This document shows positions 1-9,100 of a DNA stretch of 22,349 nt, one piece after another. Source of the DNA: Chromera velia (lineage: Eukaryota > Sar > Chromeraceae); contig JAHBMJ010002158.1 in the NCBI GenBank assembly GCA_018398765.1, positions 1-22,349 on the forward strand. Reading direction: 5' to 3'. Position numbers and translations under genes: made by a program. The notes below the pieces were generated by a model. That model was not told where the DNA came from and made no database searches. It worked only from the letters and a program-made list of their open reading frames with translations. The stretch's first letter is position 1. Each line of letters begins with the position of its first letter.

Positions 1-1369
1 CTTCTGCTGGCTCTTCTTTCCTCTCCCTTTTTCTTTTTTCTTTCTTCTCCTTCCTTGTTATCCACATGAAGGTTTTCTCTCTGATGTGTTGGAACTTCTG
101 GTATGCTTCGTCGAGCAAGTCTTTCTTTATTTCTTCTCCCTCTTCCATATCCATTGCTTTCTGAAAGACCTCACTCACTTTTTCCTCCTTCACTCTTTTC
201 TGAAGCTCTTGGAGATACCTCTCCTCTCCTTCCTTTGTGAGCGTTCCCTTCCATCTTGGCTTGATTTGATCTTCTCTTTTCTCGTTTTTCTTTCTCTTTT
301 CCCCCTTTTTTGTCTTTCTTCGCCTGTCTTTTCTTCTTTTTGTTCTGTTCTGTTCTTGGTTGGCTTCGTTCTCTTCCTCGCTTCCTCTTCCTTCGCCGCT
401 TTCATTCTCTCTTTCTTCCTCCCTCAGGACTAATCTAAGAGCTGAATGGTCTGACCGAGCTGAGCACACACAAAATACAGAAAAAAGAAGAACAGATGGC
501 AGAGACACAGGAGACATGCATGCATAGTCGATCAGGGACCTCCCTCTGTCTCCCCCCCTGTCGAAGGTAAACGATCCATCGAAGTTGAAAGCTACCTTCT
601 CCTCCCCTTCTTCGACCGCACACCGCCTCAGTCCATTCAGAGGAACAATGCCCACCATCTTACAAAAACGAATAAGAGCCCTTCCCTTCGTGTTCTCTGT
701 CTCATCTTCAGACTCCCTCTCCGGTCTGAAAACCTCCTCTCTCCCGCCTGTTTGTGCCCACTCTTCCTCTTCTCCCCCTCCCTTCCCTGTCCAGACTATC
801 AGAGGAGTTTTCTTTCCAGTGCGGGCGTTGAAGTCCCCTATCACGCAGACCTCTGAGAATCTGCTTTCTCCTTTTCTTTCTCTCTCTACTCTTTTCTCTT
901 CGATTCTCTCTGCCAAATTGTTGAGGTGTGTCTCATCTGCGTAGTTCGACTCTTCATGGGGGTCATACAAGCCAACGAAGAGCGGGAAGCCTGGTGCTTC
1001 TGCAAATACCGCTATCTCCGTTGCTCTTTCTGTCGTAAAGCCCAGCTCTCTTGCCTTTCTGCTCATCAATACCATCACCCCCCCTGTCATCGTCACTTCT
1101 CTTCCCTCCCTTACTAACGAGAAATTCGTTCCTTGCAGTCTTCCTCCATTCACACTGCACACTGTCCTCTCTGTTCTAGTTTCATTCATAAAGAGGATGT
1201 CGGCTCCTTTCGTTTCTTCTGCGAAAAGCGGGCTTTGCACCAAATTCTCCGTTCTTCCCCTTACGTTCAGAGCCCACATCTCTACTCCTTTGTCTTTCTT
1301 GTTTTGTTTGCTCTTTCTGTTTGTCACAGGGGAAGACAAAAAAGAAAAGGAAGAAGAGGAAGACAAAGA

Positions 1370-1408
<39 letters not shown>

Positions 1409-2389
1409 AGAAGGCAAAGACGAAGACGAAGACGAAGACGAAGACGAGGACGAAGATGAAGACGAAGACGAAGACGAAGACGAAGACAAAGACGAAGAAG
1501 AAGAAGAAGAAGAAGAAGAAGAAGAAGAAGAAGAAGAAGAAGAAAAAGGAGCAGAAGAAGCAGAAGAAGCAGAAGAAGAAGAAGAAGAAGAAGAAGAAGC
1601 AGAAGAAGAAGAAGAAGAAGAAGAAGAAGAAGAAGAAGAAGAAAAAGAAGAAGAAGAAGAAGAAGAAGAAGAAGAAGAAAAAGAAGAAGAAGAGGGAATA
1701 GGAGGAGGAGAAGAAGAGGAGGAGGAGGAAGAAGAAGAAGAAGAAAAAGAAGAAATCTCCCGGCGGTCTGGCCTCTTCCCACCCCTCCCTCCCTGTTCTT
1801 TCCCGCCCTCTTTCTTTCCCCCGCCAGAGCCAGGGAAAGAAAAATAAAAACCAAGAGACTCAGAAGAAAAAGAAAAACAAGAGGAAGATGTAGAAGAAGT
1901 AGTGAAGCTGTAAGGAGACGGACCTGGTGGGGGACAACGAGGCAAAGAAGCTCGAACGGAACAGAAAAGAGAAGAACATACACATAAACACATGTTGGCA
2001 CGTATTCGTTCATCTTTGTGAATTAAACTATTCTCCTTCTCTGATGAGCCTTCGATTTCTGAGGAGAAAGAGAAGCCAAACCAGGATCCGTCTTGCTCGG
2101 GTGTGTTGATCGAGAATGGATGTATGCTGCAGAAACATTTGGGATGCTCGAGGGTGTTTTCTGGTTCTTTCTCTCTGGCAGGGCCATAATCTACATCCCA
2201 GGGGTCTAACTGAAAGGGAACGAAATCGCTTTTTTCTTCTTTGTCCTCCCTGGACTCTCCTTCCCTCCTGTCCTTCTTTACAACAAAAATCCTCCACCTT
2301 TTCTCACTTGGTTTCTCTCCATCTCCCCTGTGGGTGGATTTGTCCTTTCTCTGTTCGGAGTTGCCCCGTCCTTCTCTGTGCACTCGCCT
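1..2389 (-). CDS. LINE retrotransposon ORF2, endonuclease part (3' end off window)
   Basis: A single frame is open from the codon after TGA 2392-2390 to the left edge, about 796 codons. The APE-type endonuclease lies at about 1279-430 and is read from its motifs: ALNVRG near 1270, FMNET near 1190 (metal-binding Glu), GLYDPHE near 965, IGDFNAR at 841-821, LIDYACM near 530 and RSDHSAL near 455 (catalytic Asp-His). This enzyme nicks target DNA to prime reverse transcription. A basic, Glu/Lys-rich linker follows (about 430-1), with a KPRWKGTLTKEG segment near 260. The reverse transcriptase would lie beyond position 1. N-terminal to the endonuclease are a short unique region (2389-1760) and a Ser-rich tract coded by TCT repeats. 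The first in-frame ATGs are at 1993 and 1279. The frame could instead be entered by -1 frameshift from ORF1, with which it overlaps at 2389-2278. The endonuclease call is firm; the start is not known. Confidence 0.88.
1330..1755. repeat. Long GAA/GACGAA purine tract inside LINE ORF2
   Basis: About 425 bp almost free of pyrimidines on the plus strand. It is mainly (GAA)n, with a hexanucleotide (GACGAA)n stretch at about 1419-1498 and short GCA, GGA and AAA interruptions. The minus strand reads TCT in the ORF2 frame (poly-Ser). The plus strand reads poly-Glu, poly-Lys or poly-Arg, which creates several spurious ORFs. There are no TTA, CTA or TCA triplets in the tract, so every minus frame stays open through it. 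Confidence 0.95.
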
Positions 2390-3800
2390 TCACATCGCTC
2401 TGCACGCAAAGGAGGGCACAAAGGGGGGGGAGCACACTGGTCTACATCTTTTTTCAGTGAGTGTGAAAGAGAGTTGGAAGGTAGCGAGGAACGTGGCCGA
2501 GGCTCGTCTAATCGACACACCTGTATAGGGACTGCCCCTCGCGAAGCAGTCCCGCTCCCCCCCCCTTGCATCAGCTCGGGGTCTCCAGTGAGCTTCTCCT
2601 CCCTGCGCTTAGGCCGGCCGAGCCAATTTGCAGAGAAAAAAGAGTCTCGACTATTCGGAGCGGAAGAGTGAAAATTTCTACGCAATTTTTTTGAAAGAGT
2701 GTGCAACTCGTTGGGGGCTCCACAGGTGGTCTCATGATTCGGCGTGCCTCCTTCCATCTCTTCCCCTTCCCCACTCAGCACCCAAAACCTGTTCCTTCTC
2801 AAAACGTCGGACTCAGATGGAGCCTTCCTGGCATGCTCTCTCTTTGCCCTCCGTCTCTCGATTTTTCTCAGTTCTTCCCCGAGCCCCATCTTTTCTACCC
2901 TCTCTATCGTGTCTCTCACTGTCCACTCGGTCATCTCTGCCTCTAACAACTTCACCCTTCTCTTCAACATTTCCTTTGCTTCCATCACCCTTTCTATTCT
3001 CTTTCTGAGCTCTTCTATCGATCTCTTTTCTTCCTCAATCAACGTTTCTTGCTCGTCTTCCCTTGAGAGCCTTCTTCCGGGGGGAGGCCGGCTCCCGACC
3101 TCTCTCTTTCTTCCTCCCCCCTTCTCCTCCTTCAACTGCCAACCCCGTCAACGGCCAACCCCGGAGGCCTCCCCCCCGGCGTTTGCCTGCTGCTTCTCTG
3201 CACTTCCGTTCTGCTCCTGCATCCTCTTCTTTCCCTTCTGCTCAATCCTGGGGCTCGGTTTCGGGATTCCTGTTTGCTGGCCATCTCTCTCTGTTCCCCC
3301 CATCACGAGATCTCCATCTCCCTCTGGGGCTCTCGGTTGGGGTTACTCTGAGAGGGGAACTCCTAGTCTCTAAAGGGCCTTCCTCGCCTCTTCTTTCTTC
3401 TGGTCGCTGGAAGCTGCATCTCCCATCACTCCCACTGCCCACTTTTTCGTTGCCGCGTCTGTCTGCTCCTTCGTCCTTGGGATCACACAGCGGAGTTGGT
3501 CTGCTGTTTCTGGGTGCTGCATGTTGTTCTGTTCATCAAAGAGGGAGTCGAAATCCCTTGCTACTGTTTTTGCACTGAAGACCATCTTCGTCATTGACCA
3601 CCACGACTGATGGTTCATCGACATCACCCCTTTGAATGCCTGGAACATCGTCTCAGCAAACGCTGCAGCCTGCAGTCGGGTATTTTTTCTCGCCCCATTA
3701 GGATCGAGTGCTGCTGTGTAGATGAATATGCTAGAGAATGTGCCGCGGCACTGCTGCCAATGATAATGATATACTTCGTAACCGCGACTCTTTTTATTCT
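2278..3800 (-). pseudogene. LINE ORF1-like region, interrupted by stops
   Basis: One minus-strand frame gives coding-like protein from a stop near 3800 down to TGA/TAA at 2278, but in pieces. It is broken by TAG at 3372-3370, TAA at 3345-3343 and TGA near 3150. The first piece (to 3370) includes an IYTAALDPNGARKN motif and a KGVMSMNHQSWWSM segment. The last piece (285 codons from ATG 3135) begins with a charged coiled-coil-like stretch (IEELRKRIERVMEAKEMLKR, about residues 40-60) and turns Pro/Arg-rich. LINE ORF1 proteins are RNA-binding chaperones, often with a coiled coil. Position upstream of the endonuclease ORF and the coiled coil suggest that role here, but no RRM or zinc knuckle is visible. 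The stops point to a decayed copy. Alternatively only the 3135-2278 part is ORF1 and the rest is 5' leader. Confidence 0.5.
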
Positions 3801-4074
3801 ATAACAAAGTGATTAAACGAAGTGATTGCACGGAGCAAGTGCCCCCCGGACAGAGCTCCGTGTAATACTGTGCGAACAGTTTCAAAGCCACGCTCCGCCC
3901 TCTGGGGCCACTGCATGATGTGGGGGGGGCCCCCACCATCCACGTACGCGGCTTTAGGAAGGATGCAGCGATGCAGCAGAGTATATATAGTAGGACTGAC
4001 GATAGAACAGATGAAAAAATGGGTGCGCAATGCGCGTGAGACAGATATTATCACCCCTGATAGAATTATATGCA

Positions 4075-4530
4075 TGCCGGGGCCCGGGGGCGAGTGGGGT
4101 GCTTTTTGCCCCCCTAAAGCAGCGTATTTCCACAGAAAACTCGTTCTCATAATTGGTAAGGGGTTAGAAGCTAAACCTTTATGTAAGAAGACGTTGTAAC
4201 GATAGAAAAAGAACTATGGAACAGATTTTTTATATCATTTCTAGAAACATAGGCTGTCATACAAATTTTTTGATTTTGAGGCCATTTTTTAACGGTTTTG
4301 AATAGTAAGGAAAACAGTATGAAACTTACAAAATTTGTATGGCAACCTATGTTTCTAGAAATGATATAAAAAATCTGTTTGATAGTTCTTTTTCTATCGT
4401 TACAACGTCTTCTTACACAAATTTTCAGCTTCTGACTCCTTACCAATTATGAGAACGAGTTTTTTACGGAAAAACGCTGGTCTTCTATGCAGAAGGGGGG
4501 GCAAAAAGCACCCCACTCACCCCCGGCATA
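4075..4530. repeat. Long inverted repeat (foldback), about 200-bp arms
   Basis: The left arm (about 4075-4277) and the reverse complement of the right arm (about 4329-4530) align over nearly their whole length with few mismatches. Shared blocks include GTGGGGTGCTTTTTG, CTCGTTCTCATAATTGGTAAG, AAGAAGACGTTGTAACGATAG and ATATCATTTCTAGAAACATA. The spacer is about 50 bp. The two small ORFs in it that both begin MRTSFL (minus strand from 4150, plus strand from 4449) exist only because of this symmetry. A transcript would fold into a long hairpin. The element may be a foldback transposon or MITE; I found no clear target duplication. Confidence 0.9.
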
Positions 4531-4902
4531 CGATTAATATAAAAATGGACCTTACAAGACTTGTATATAAAAATTTACAAGTCCAGAGAATCGGATTGGT
4601 CATAATTCATCAGTCAATAAATGAATCTATTCATTCTAATTATATATGTTCAGTTCAATGGTTACATTATCTGTTCATTCTAGACTTTATATTACTACTG
4701 TAAATGTATGTTCTCTTGGTTCTTTCTTCTGTTCTGGACTCCGACTTTCAAAGTTAAGTTGAGCTTTGACTAACCTGCATGCATACGTGTATGTGCGGCA
4801 GCGCGCGAAAAGGGCCTGCGTATATCTACGAGATCGCGTGAGCGTCTTGATGATTATGACAGGGGTGATCGTATAACAAAATTTTTAGTCTTACTATATA
4901 TA

Positions 4903-5283
4903 CGGGATACACCCAACTAGTTGGGTGAGTGCTTCGAGGGGCTATTTAGGGGTCCGTTAATTAATGGACACCATCGGGGGTTTGGGTATGTCTAAGTTAT
5001 ATACTGCCATGGGGCGGGGGCCACGGTAGTGAAGTATGTTTTTCGGGACCGTGCGCCTCTCGTATGTATGTGTAACTCCGTACGAGTTACTTAAGGGGCA
5101 CACATGTAATTAAGGCATGTGCGATTGCTTGAGGGGCACATTTTAGAACTCGGGCGACACCGACCATAACAGAGACAAAACCGATCCCTCCCCAAAAAAT
5201 GAAAAAATGCGTTATGCGAGTGTGTGCGATCTCAGGGCCTCTCGGCTGATCTCAGCAGAGCTAAGCTGCCGCCCGAGGCGAAA
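4903..5283. repeat. Tandem structured repeat, unit 1 (381 bp)
   Basis: The unit begins CGGGATACACCCAACTAGTTG, which includes the palindrome CCCAACTAGTTGGG, and ends with a stem-loop block at 5228-5281. It contains three copies of a core like CTTGAGGGGC, at about 4932, 5090 and 5128. The second follows a short hairpin (AACTC-GAGTT) and the first follows the palindrome. No credible coding frame is present. It could be a satellite, a fragment of a larger mobile element, or a structured non-coding RNA. Confidence 0.8.
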
Positions 5284-5730
5284 CGGGATACACCCAACCA
5301 GTTGGATGAGTGCCTTGAGGGGCCATTTAGGGGGTTATCCATAATTTGATTACATGATACAAACGCATACCATCAGGGGCTTGGGTATATCTTACCTGTA
5401 ACGGGTAAGTATCGGGGGCCACGCGGTAACGTACAGTAACGCATGCAAAATATGGTTTTCGGGACTACATATATGCATGCACGCTCATACAACTCCGTGC
5501 GAGTTACTTGAGGGGCACGTATATCATGAGGAGCGAATTAAGTATAATTAATGCGATCGCGGCTCCGTGCGAGTTGCTTGAGGGGCACATTTTGGAATCA
5601 GGGCGACACCGTGATAAACAAACAGACAGACACCGAACCTCCCCCCAAAAAATGAAAAAATGCGAGTGCGTACGTGCGATCTCAGGGCCTCTCGGCTGAT
5701 CTCAGCAAAGCTGAGCTGCCCCCCGAGGCG
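5284..5730. repeat. Tandem structured repeat, unit 2
   Basis: A second, diverged copy of the preceding unit in the same order: CGGGATACACCCAACCAGTTG, three CTTGAGGGGC cores (about 5313, 5508, 5578), a GGGCGACACCG block, then the stem-loop block at 5677-5731. It is longer than unit 1 because of added sequence in the middle. The cores and the end block are much better conserved than the spacers, which argues against simple neutral satellite drift. Confidence 0.8.
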
Positions 5731-5731
5731 A
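5677..5731 (+). other. Conserved stem-loop block ending each tandem unit
   Basis: The block GATCTCAGGGCCTCTCGGCT... recurs at 5228-5281 and 5677-5731. It folds with CTCAGC pairing to GCTGAG around a short AAA loop, and an outer GCCTC pairing with GAGGC. In unit 1 one loop-proximal pair is lost (GCTAAG). Function is unknown; it may be a structured RNA end or a transposon terminus hairpin. Confidence 0.45.
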
Positions 5732-5953
5732 CCGAGGCAGCTAGTGCGTCACGCAGACGCAACACCGCAACAGTTATCGATATTCGTATAAGAGCAACAG
5801 ATGGCAACACTTATATAACTGAGAGTTATACAGTCTATGTAGGCATTGTGAGTCACTTCATACATGATGTAACATCATGACATGCCAACCAGTGATGCAT
5901 AAAGCTTCTCATTCCATCCAGTGACTTGGTGTTCGCCCCTGGCTCTTCTGATC
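5732..5953 (+). promoter_or_regulatory. Upstream region of the module-array gene
   Basis: No gene is seen in these 220 bases. A TATA-like stretch (ACTTATATAACTG) lies near 5809-5821, about 140 bases before the chosen ATG, and is the only core-promoter candidate. In-frame TGA codons upstream of 5921 limit the 5' extent of the coding frame. Confidence 0.25.
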
Positions 5954-6119
5954 ATGAATCCGATGCGCCCTTTTTTACCCTTCGAGGTCTTTCTGGCAGT
6001 AGGGGTATGCCTTGTGGTCGGACTTGTGCCTCCGGCGAATCCTGATCGAAATGGCGAAAACAGGCATGGAGGATTCAAGGAAGATGGGGCAGTCTCTACA
6101 GCAAGATTTCTTCAATCAG
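5954..6119 (+). CDS. Exon 1: signal peptide
   Basis: The ATG at 5954 opens MNPMRPFLPFEVFLAVGVCL and continues with VVGLV, a short basic N-region plus a hydrophobic core typical of a secretion signal. Cleavage is likely just after the PPAN region. A GTG at 5921 lies upstream in frame, but ATG is preferred in a eukaryote. The exon ends ...TCA G before GTGAGT (6120), leaving phase 1, which matches the next exon. Confidence 0.75.
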
Positions 6120-9100
6120 GTGAGTGGAGAGACAACAAGGGACTCTGTACAGATGTTATATATATATCAAAGATATTCTGACCTGGATATGACCTGGAAA
6201 GTCAGCTCTGCTTCTCCCCCCCCTTCCGCTCCTGCAGCAGGACTATGCGATGTGCCTTTGGATTTGTCCGTGTTGAACAGCAGCAAGCTCCACCATCTCA
6301 TGACTAGATCCTCTGAGGAACCTTTGACGGTCGGCGTCCGGCCCCAGGCAGTTCTTGTCCAGTGCCCTGAAGGACAGGATTGTGCCTTCAAGAACTCCGG
6401 GGTATCAGATGATTCAGATCAAGGCTGGATCTGGGCAGACAAATCGGATTGCAGAATTCTTCTGGAATGCAATGACGGGAATCTGACAGTCTCGTCCGAT
6501 GCCGACAGAGACCTGCCTTGTTCAGGTATGCGAGAGCGTTATGGCCTCTCGTACTGCTCTGATGAGAGCTGTTCTTTCTTCCTGTTACACGTGTTCAATT
6601 GTCCTTTCTCATGCATGCCCCCGTTGCTGCTCCCCTGGAACTTTTTGGTACTGTTTTTCTCCTCTCTCTCCCTCTGCACGTAAACCCCTTCCTGCTCTTT
6701 ACTGTCTTCAGACACTTGCGAGGTGCCGATCGATCTGTCAGGACTGAACGGGGGCAACCTGGACCCCCTTTTGACCAGACGATCCAACGAGAGTGAGGCA
6801 GTCGGTATCGGGTCTCGGCTCGTGGAACTGCAGTGCCCTGAAGGCTATCGGTGTGCTTATACCACCCCTGATATGTCAGGGGGCTGGACTGATGGGGGGG
6901 CATTTGATTGTAGTACTTTGATGGAGTGCACGGACCGGCAGTTGAAAGTCGTGGACGACTGGAAGTTCAAATGCATAGGTAATTGACTTGTTTGAATGGA
7001 CTCGTGAATATCCGTATTGTCTCGCTGCCTGGCTTCTTTGTATTACTTTGTGTGTCTCTCTTTTTGGTTGAAGACCTTTTGCGTCTTTGTTTCTTGCAGT
7101 GGGGTTCTTTTAGATGCTTCTCCTCACTGTTCCCTTGAGACCTGCCAGATGCACAAGGAAGACGGTTTGAACTCGACTTTGACATATTGAATTGTCTACA
7201 CGTCATTCAAGCAGAGTTTTCGCTGGTTCAGAATGGTCTTTTGGGACGGTGTCTGGCGTCCTTGACAATGTCTCTCGGTTGAGTGTCTTTCTCTTCATTC
7301 CCTTACTCCGCTGTCTATCCATCTCTTTCTTCCACGCTGCCTGCAGAGACCTGCGAGGTGCCTGAAAATCTCGCCGAATTGAACAGCAGCAAACTTCACC
7401 CCCTGCTGACTAGCCTATACGGAGGAGGAGTGCTCGGCTCCTGGGGTTGGCAGGAGGGGTCGTCCCAGGTGGAAGTAAAGTGCCCAGATGGTTATCGGTG
7501 TTTGTCTCGGCCTTCTGAGTCGGAGGCTTGGAGAGTCGCGACTCGTAACATGTGCTCCGCTGAACTTCTTTGTGAGGATGGGGAACTAAAAATTCCTTCC
7601 CTTGCAGCCGATCTGACGTGCAGAGGTAAATTGCGAGTGGAAGGAGTAACCATCCAGGATGCTGCATTTCTGGATGACTGCCGTCTTGGTGGTATATATT
7701 TCCCGCTGATGCACTGCTAGTTCTTCGTTTTTCCTCTCACATTCGCTGGCGCCTTTTCCTGACTAAGTCTTGCATGTTCTTCTGTTCTGCATTCGGCGGT
7801 CGGCTGATTTCTGTGAAGTCTTCCACTCCGCTCTAGATGCCTATGTACTTCCACTTTCTGTGCGCTTGTTTTCGCAGAGACTTGTAAGGTGCCCGAAGAC
7901 CTTTCGGGACTGAACAGCACCCAGCTGCACCCCCTCATGTCCATTCGGTCCGACCCGCGTCTGGTCGCTGGTCTCGGTGCTCAGCAAGTCTCTCTGAAGT
8001 GCCCCGTAGGTTATGAGTGCGCTGTGTGGTCCGGTGATTCTTGGAGGCGTTCGAGGTGTTGCAGAGCAGAGTTGCAGTGCGAGGAAGATGGGAGACTTAC
8101 GGTGGCGTCGCGTTGGACTGAAAAATTGACGTGCAGAAGTCAGTGAGTTCAGAAATGCCGTGTGTGATCGAATCGATGTGAGTTTGAATTGTTCTAGTGG
8201 TGGTTCTTGCGGGTGCTGTGTTTCTTCTCTCTTTCCTTTCTGAATAGTTTGCCCGGATCTTTGATCTATCCTTCTCGAGTTCTTCACATCCTTTACTTAC
8301 CAGGTTTCCCTTTCTCCTTTGGCGTCTCCTTTCCCTGCCCGCAGAGCTTTGCCAGGTGCCTGTGAATTTCTCTGAAATGAACGGCAGCAAGCTCCACCAT
8401 CTCATGACTAGATCCTCTGAGGAACCTTTGACAGTCGGCGTCCGGCCCCAGGCAGTTCTTGTCCAGTGCCCTGAAGGACAGGATTGTGCCTTCAAGAACT
8501 CCGGGGCATCAGATGATTCAGATCAAGGCTGGATCTGGGCAGACAAATCGGATTGCAGAATTCTTCTGGAATGCAATGACGGGAATCTGACAGTCTCGTC
8601 CGATGCCGACAGAGACCTGACTTGTTCAGGTATGCGAGAGCGTTATGGCCTCTCGTACTGCTCTGATGAGAGCTGTTCTTTCTTCCTGTTACACGTGTTC
8701 AATTGTCCTTTCTCATGCATGCCCCCGTTGCTGCTCCCCTGGAACTTTTTGGTACTGTTTTTCTCCTCTCTCTCCCTCTGCACGTAAACCCCTTCCTGCT
8801 CTTTACTGTCTTCAGACACTTGCGAGGTGCCGATCGATCTGTCAGGACTGAACGGGGGCAACCTGGACCCCCTTTTGACCAGACGATCCAACGAGAGTGA
8901 GGCAGTCGGTATCGGGTCTCGGCTCGTGGAACTGCAGTGCCCTGAAGGCTATCGGTGTGCTTATACCACCCCTGATATGTCAGGGGGCTGGACTGATGGG
9001 GGGGCATTTGATTGTAGTACTTTGATGGAGTGCACGGACCGGCAGTTGAAAGTCGTGGACGACTGGAAGTTCAAATGCATAGGTAATTGACTTGTTTGAA

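Noticed and set aside
1197-1847. Plus-strand ORF rich in Glu/Asp, and parallel Lys-, Arg- and Leu-rich ORFs
   Set aside because: They are readings of the GAA/GACGAA tract in other frames. The minus-strand endonuclease frame through the same bases has real motifs on the downstream side.
3822-4199. Small ORFs beginning MRTSFL on both strands near the inverted repeat
   Set aside because: Their similarity is explained by the inverted repeat, and neither has a domain or codon pattern of its own.
4903-5731. CRISPR array
   Set aside because: There are only two units of about 0.4 kb, no short regular repeats with unique spacers, and the genome is eukaryotic.
5508-5880. Two short plus-strand ORFs crossing tandem unit 2
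   Set aside because: Unit 1 does not preserve the same reading frames, so they are not conserved as protein.
6539-6903. Minus-strand ORFs of 80-100 codons, repeated at 8643-9007
   Set aside because: They lie antisense to module B and its intron, and recur only because the region is duplicated.
7841-8495. Minus-strand ORFs of 130-150 codons over modules D and A
   Set aside because: Antisense shadows crossing clear intron-exon boundaries of the plus-strand gene, with no motifs.
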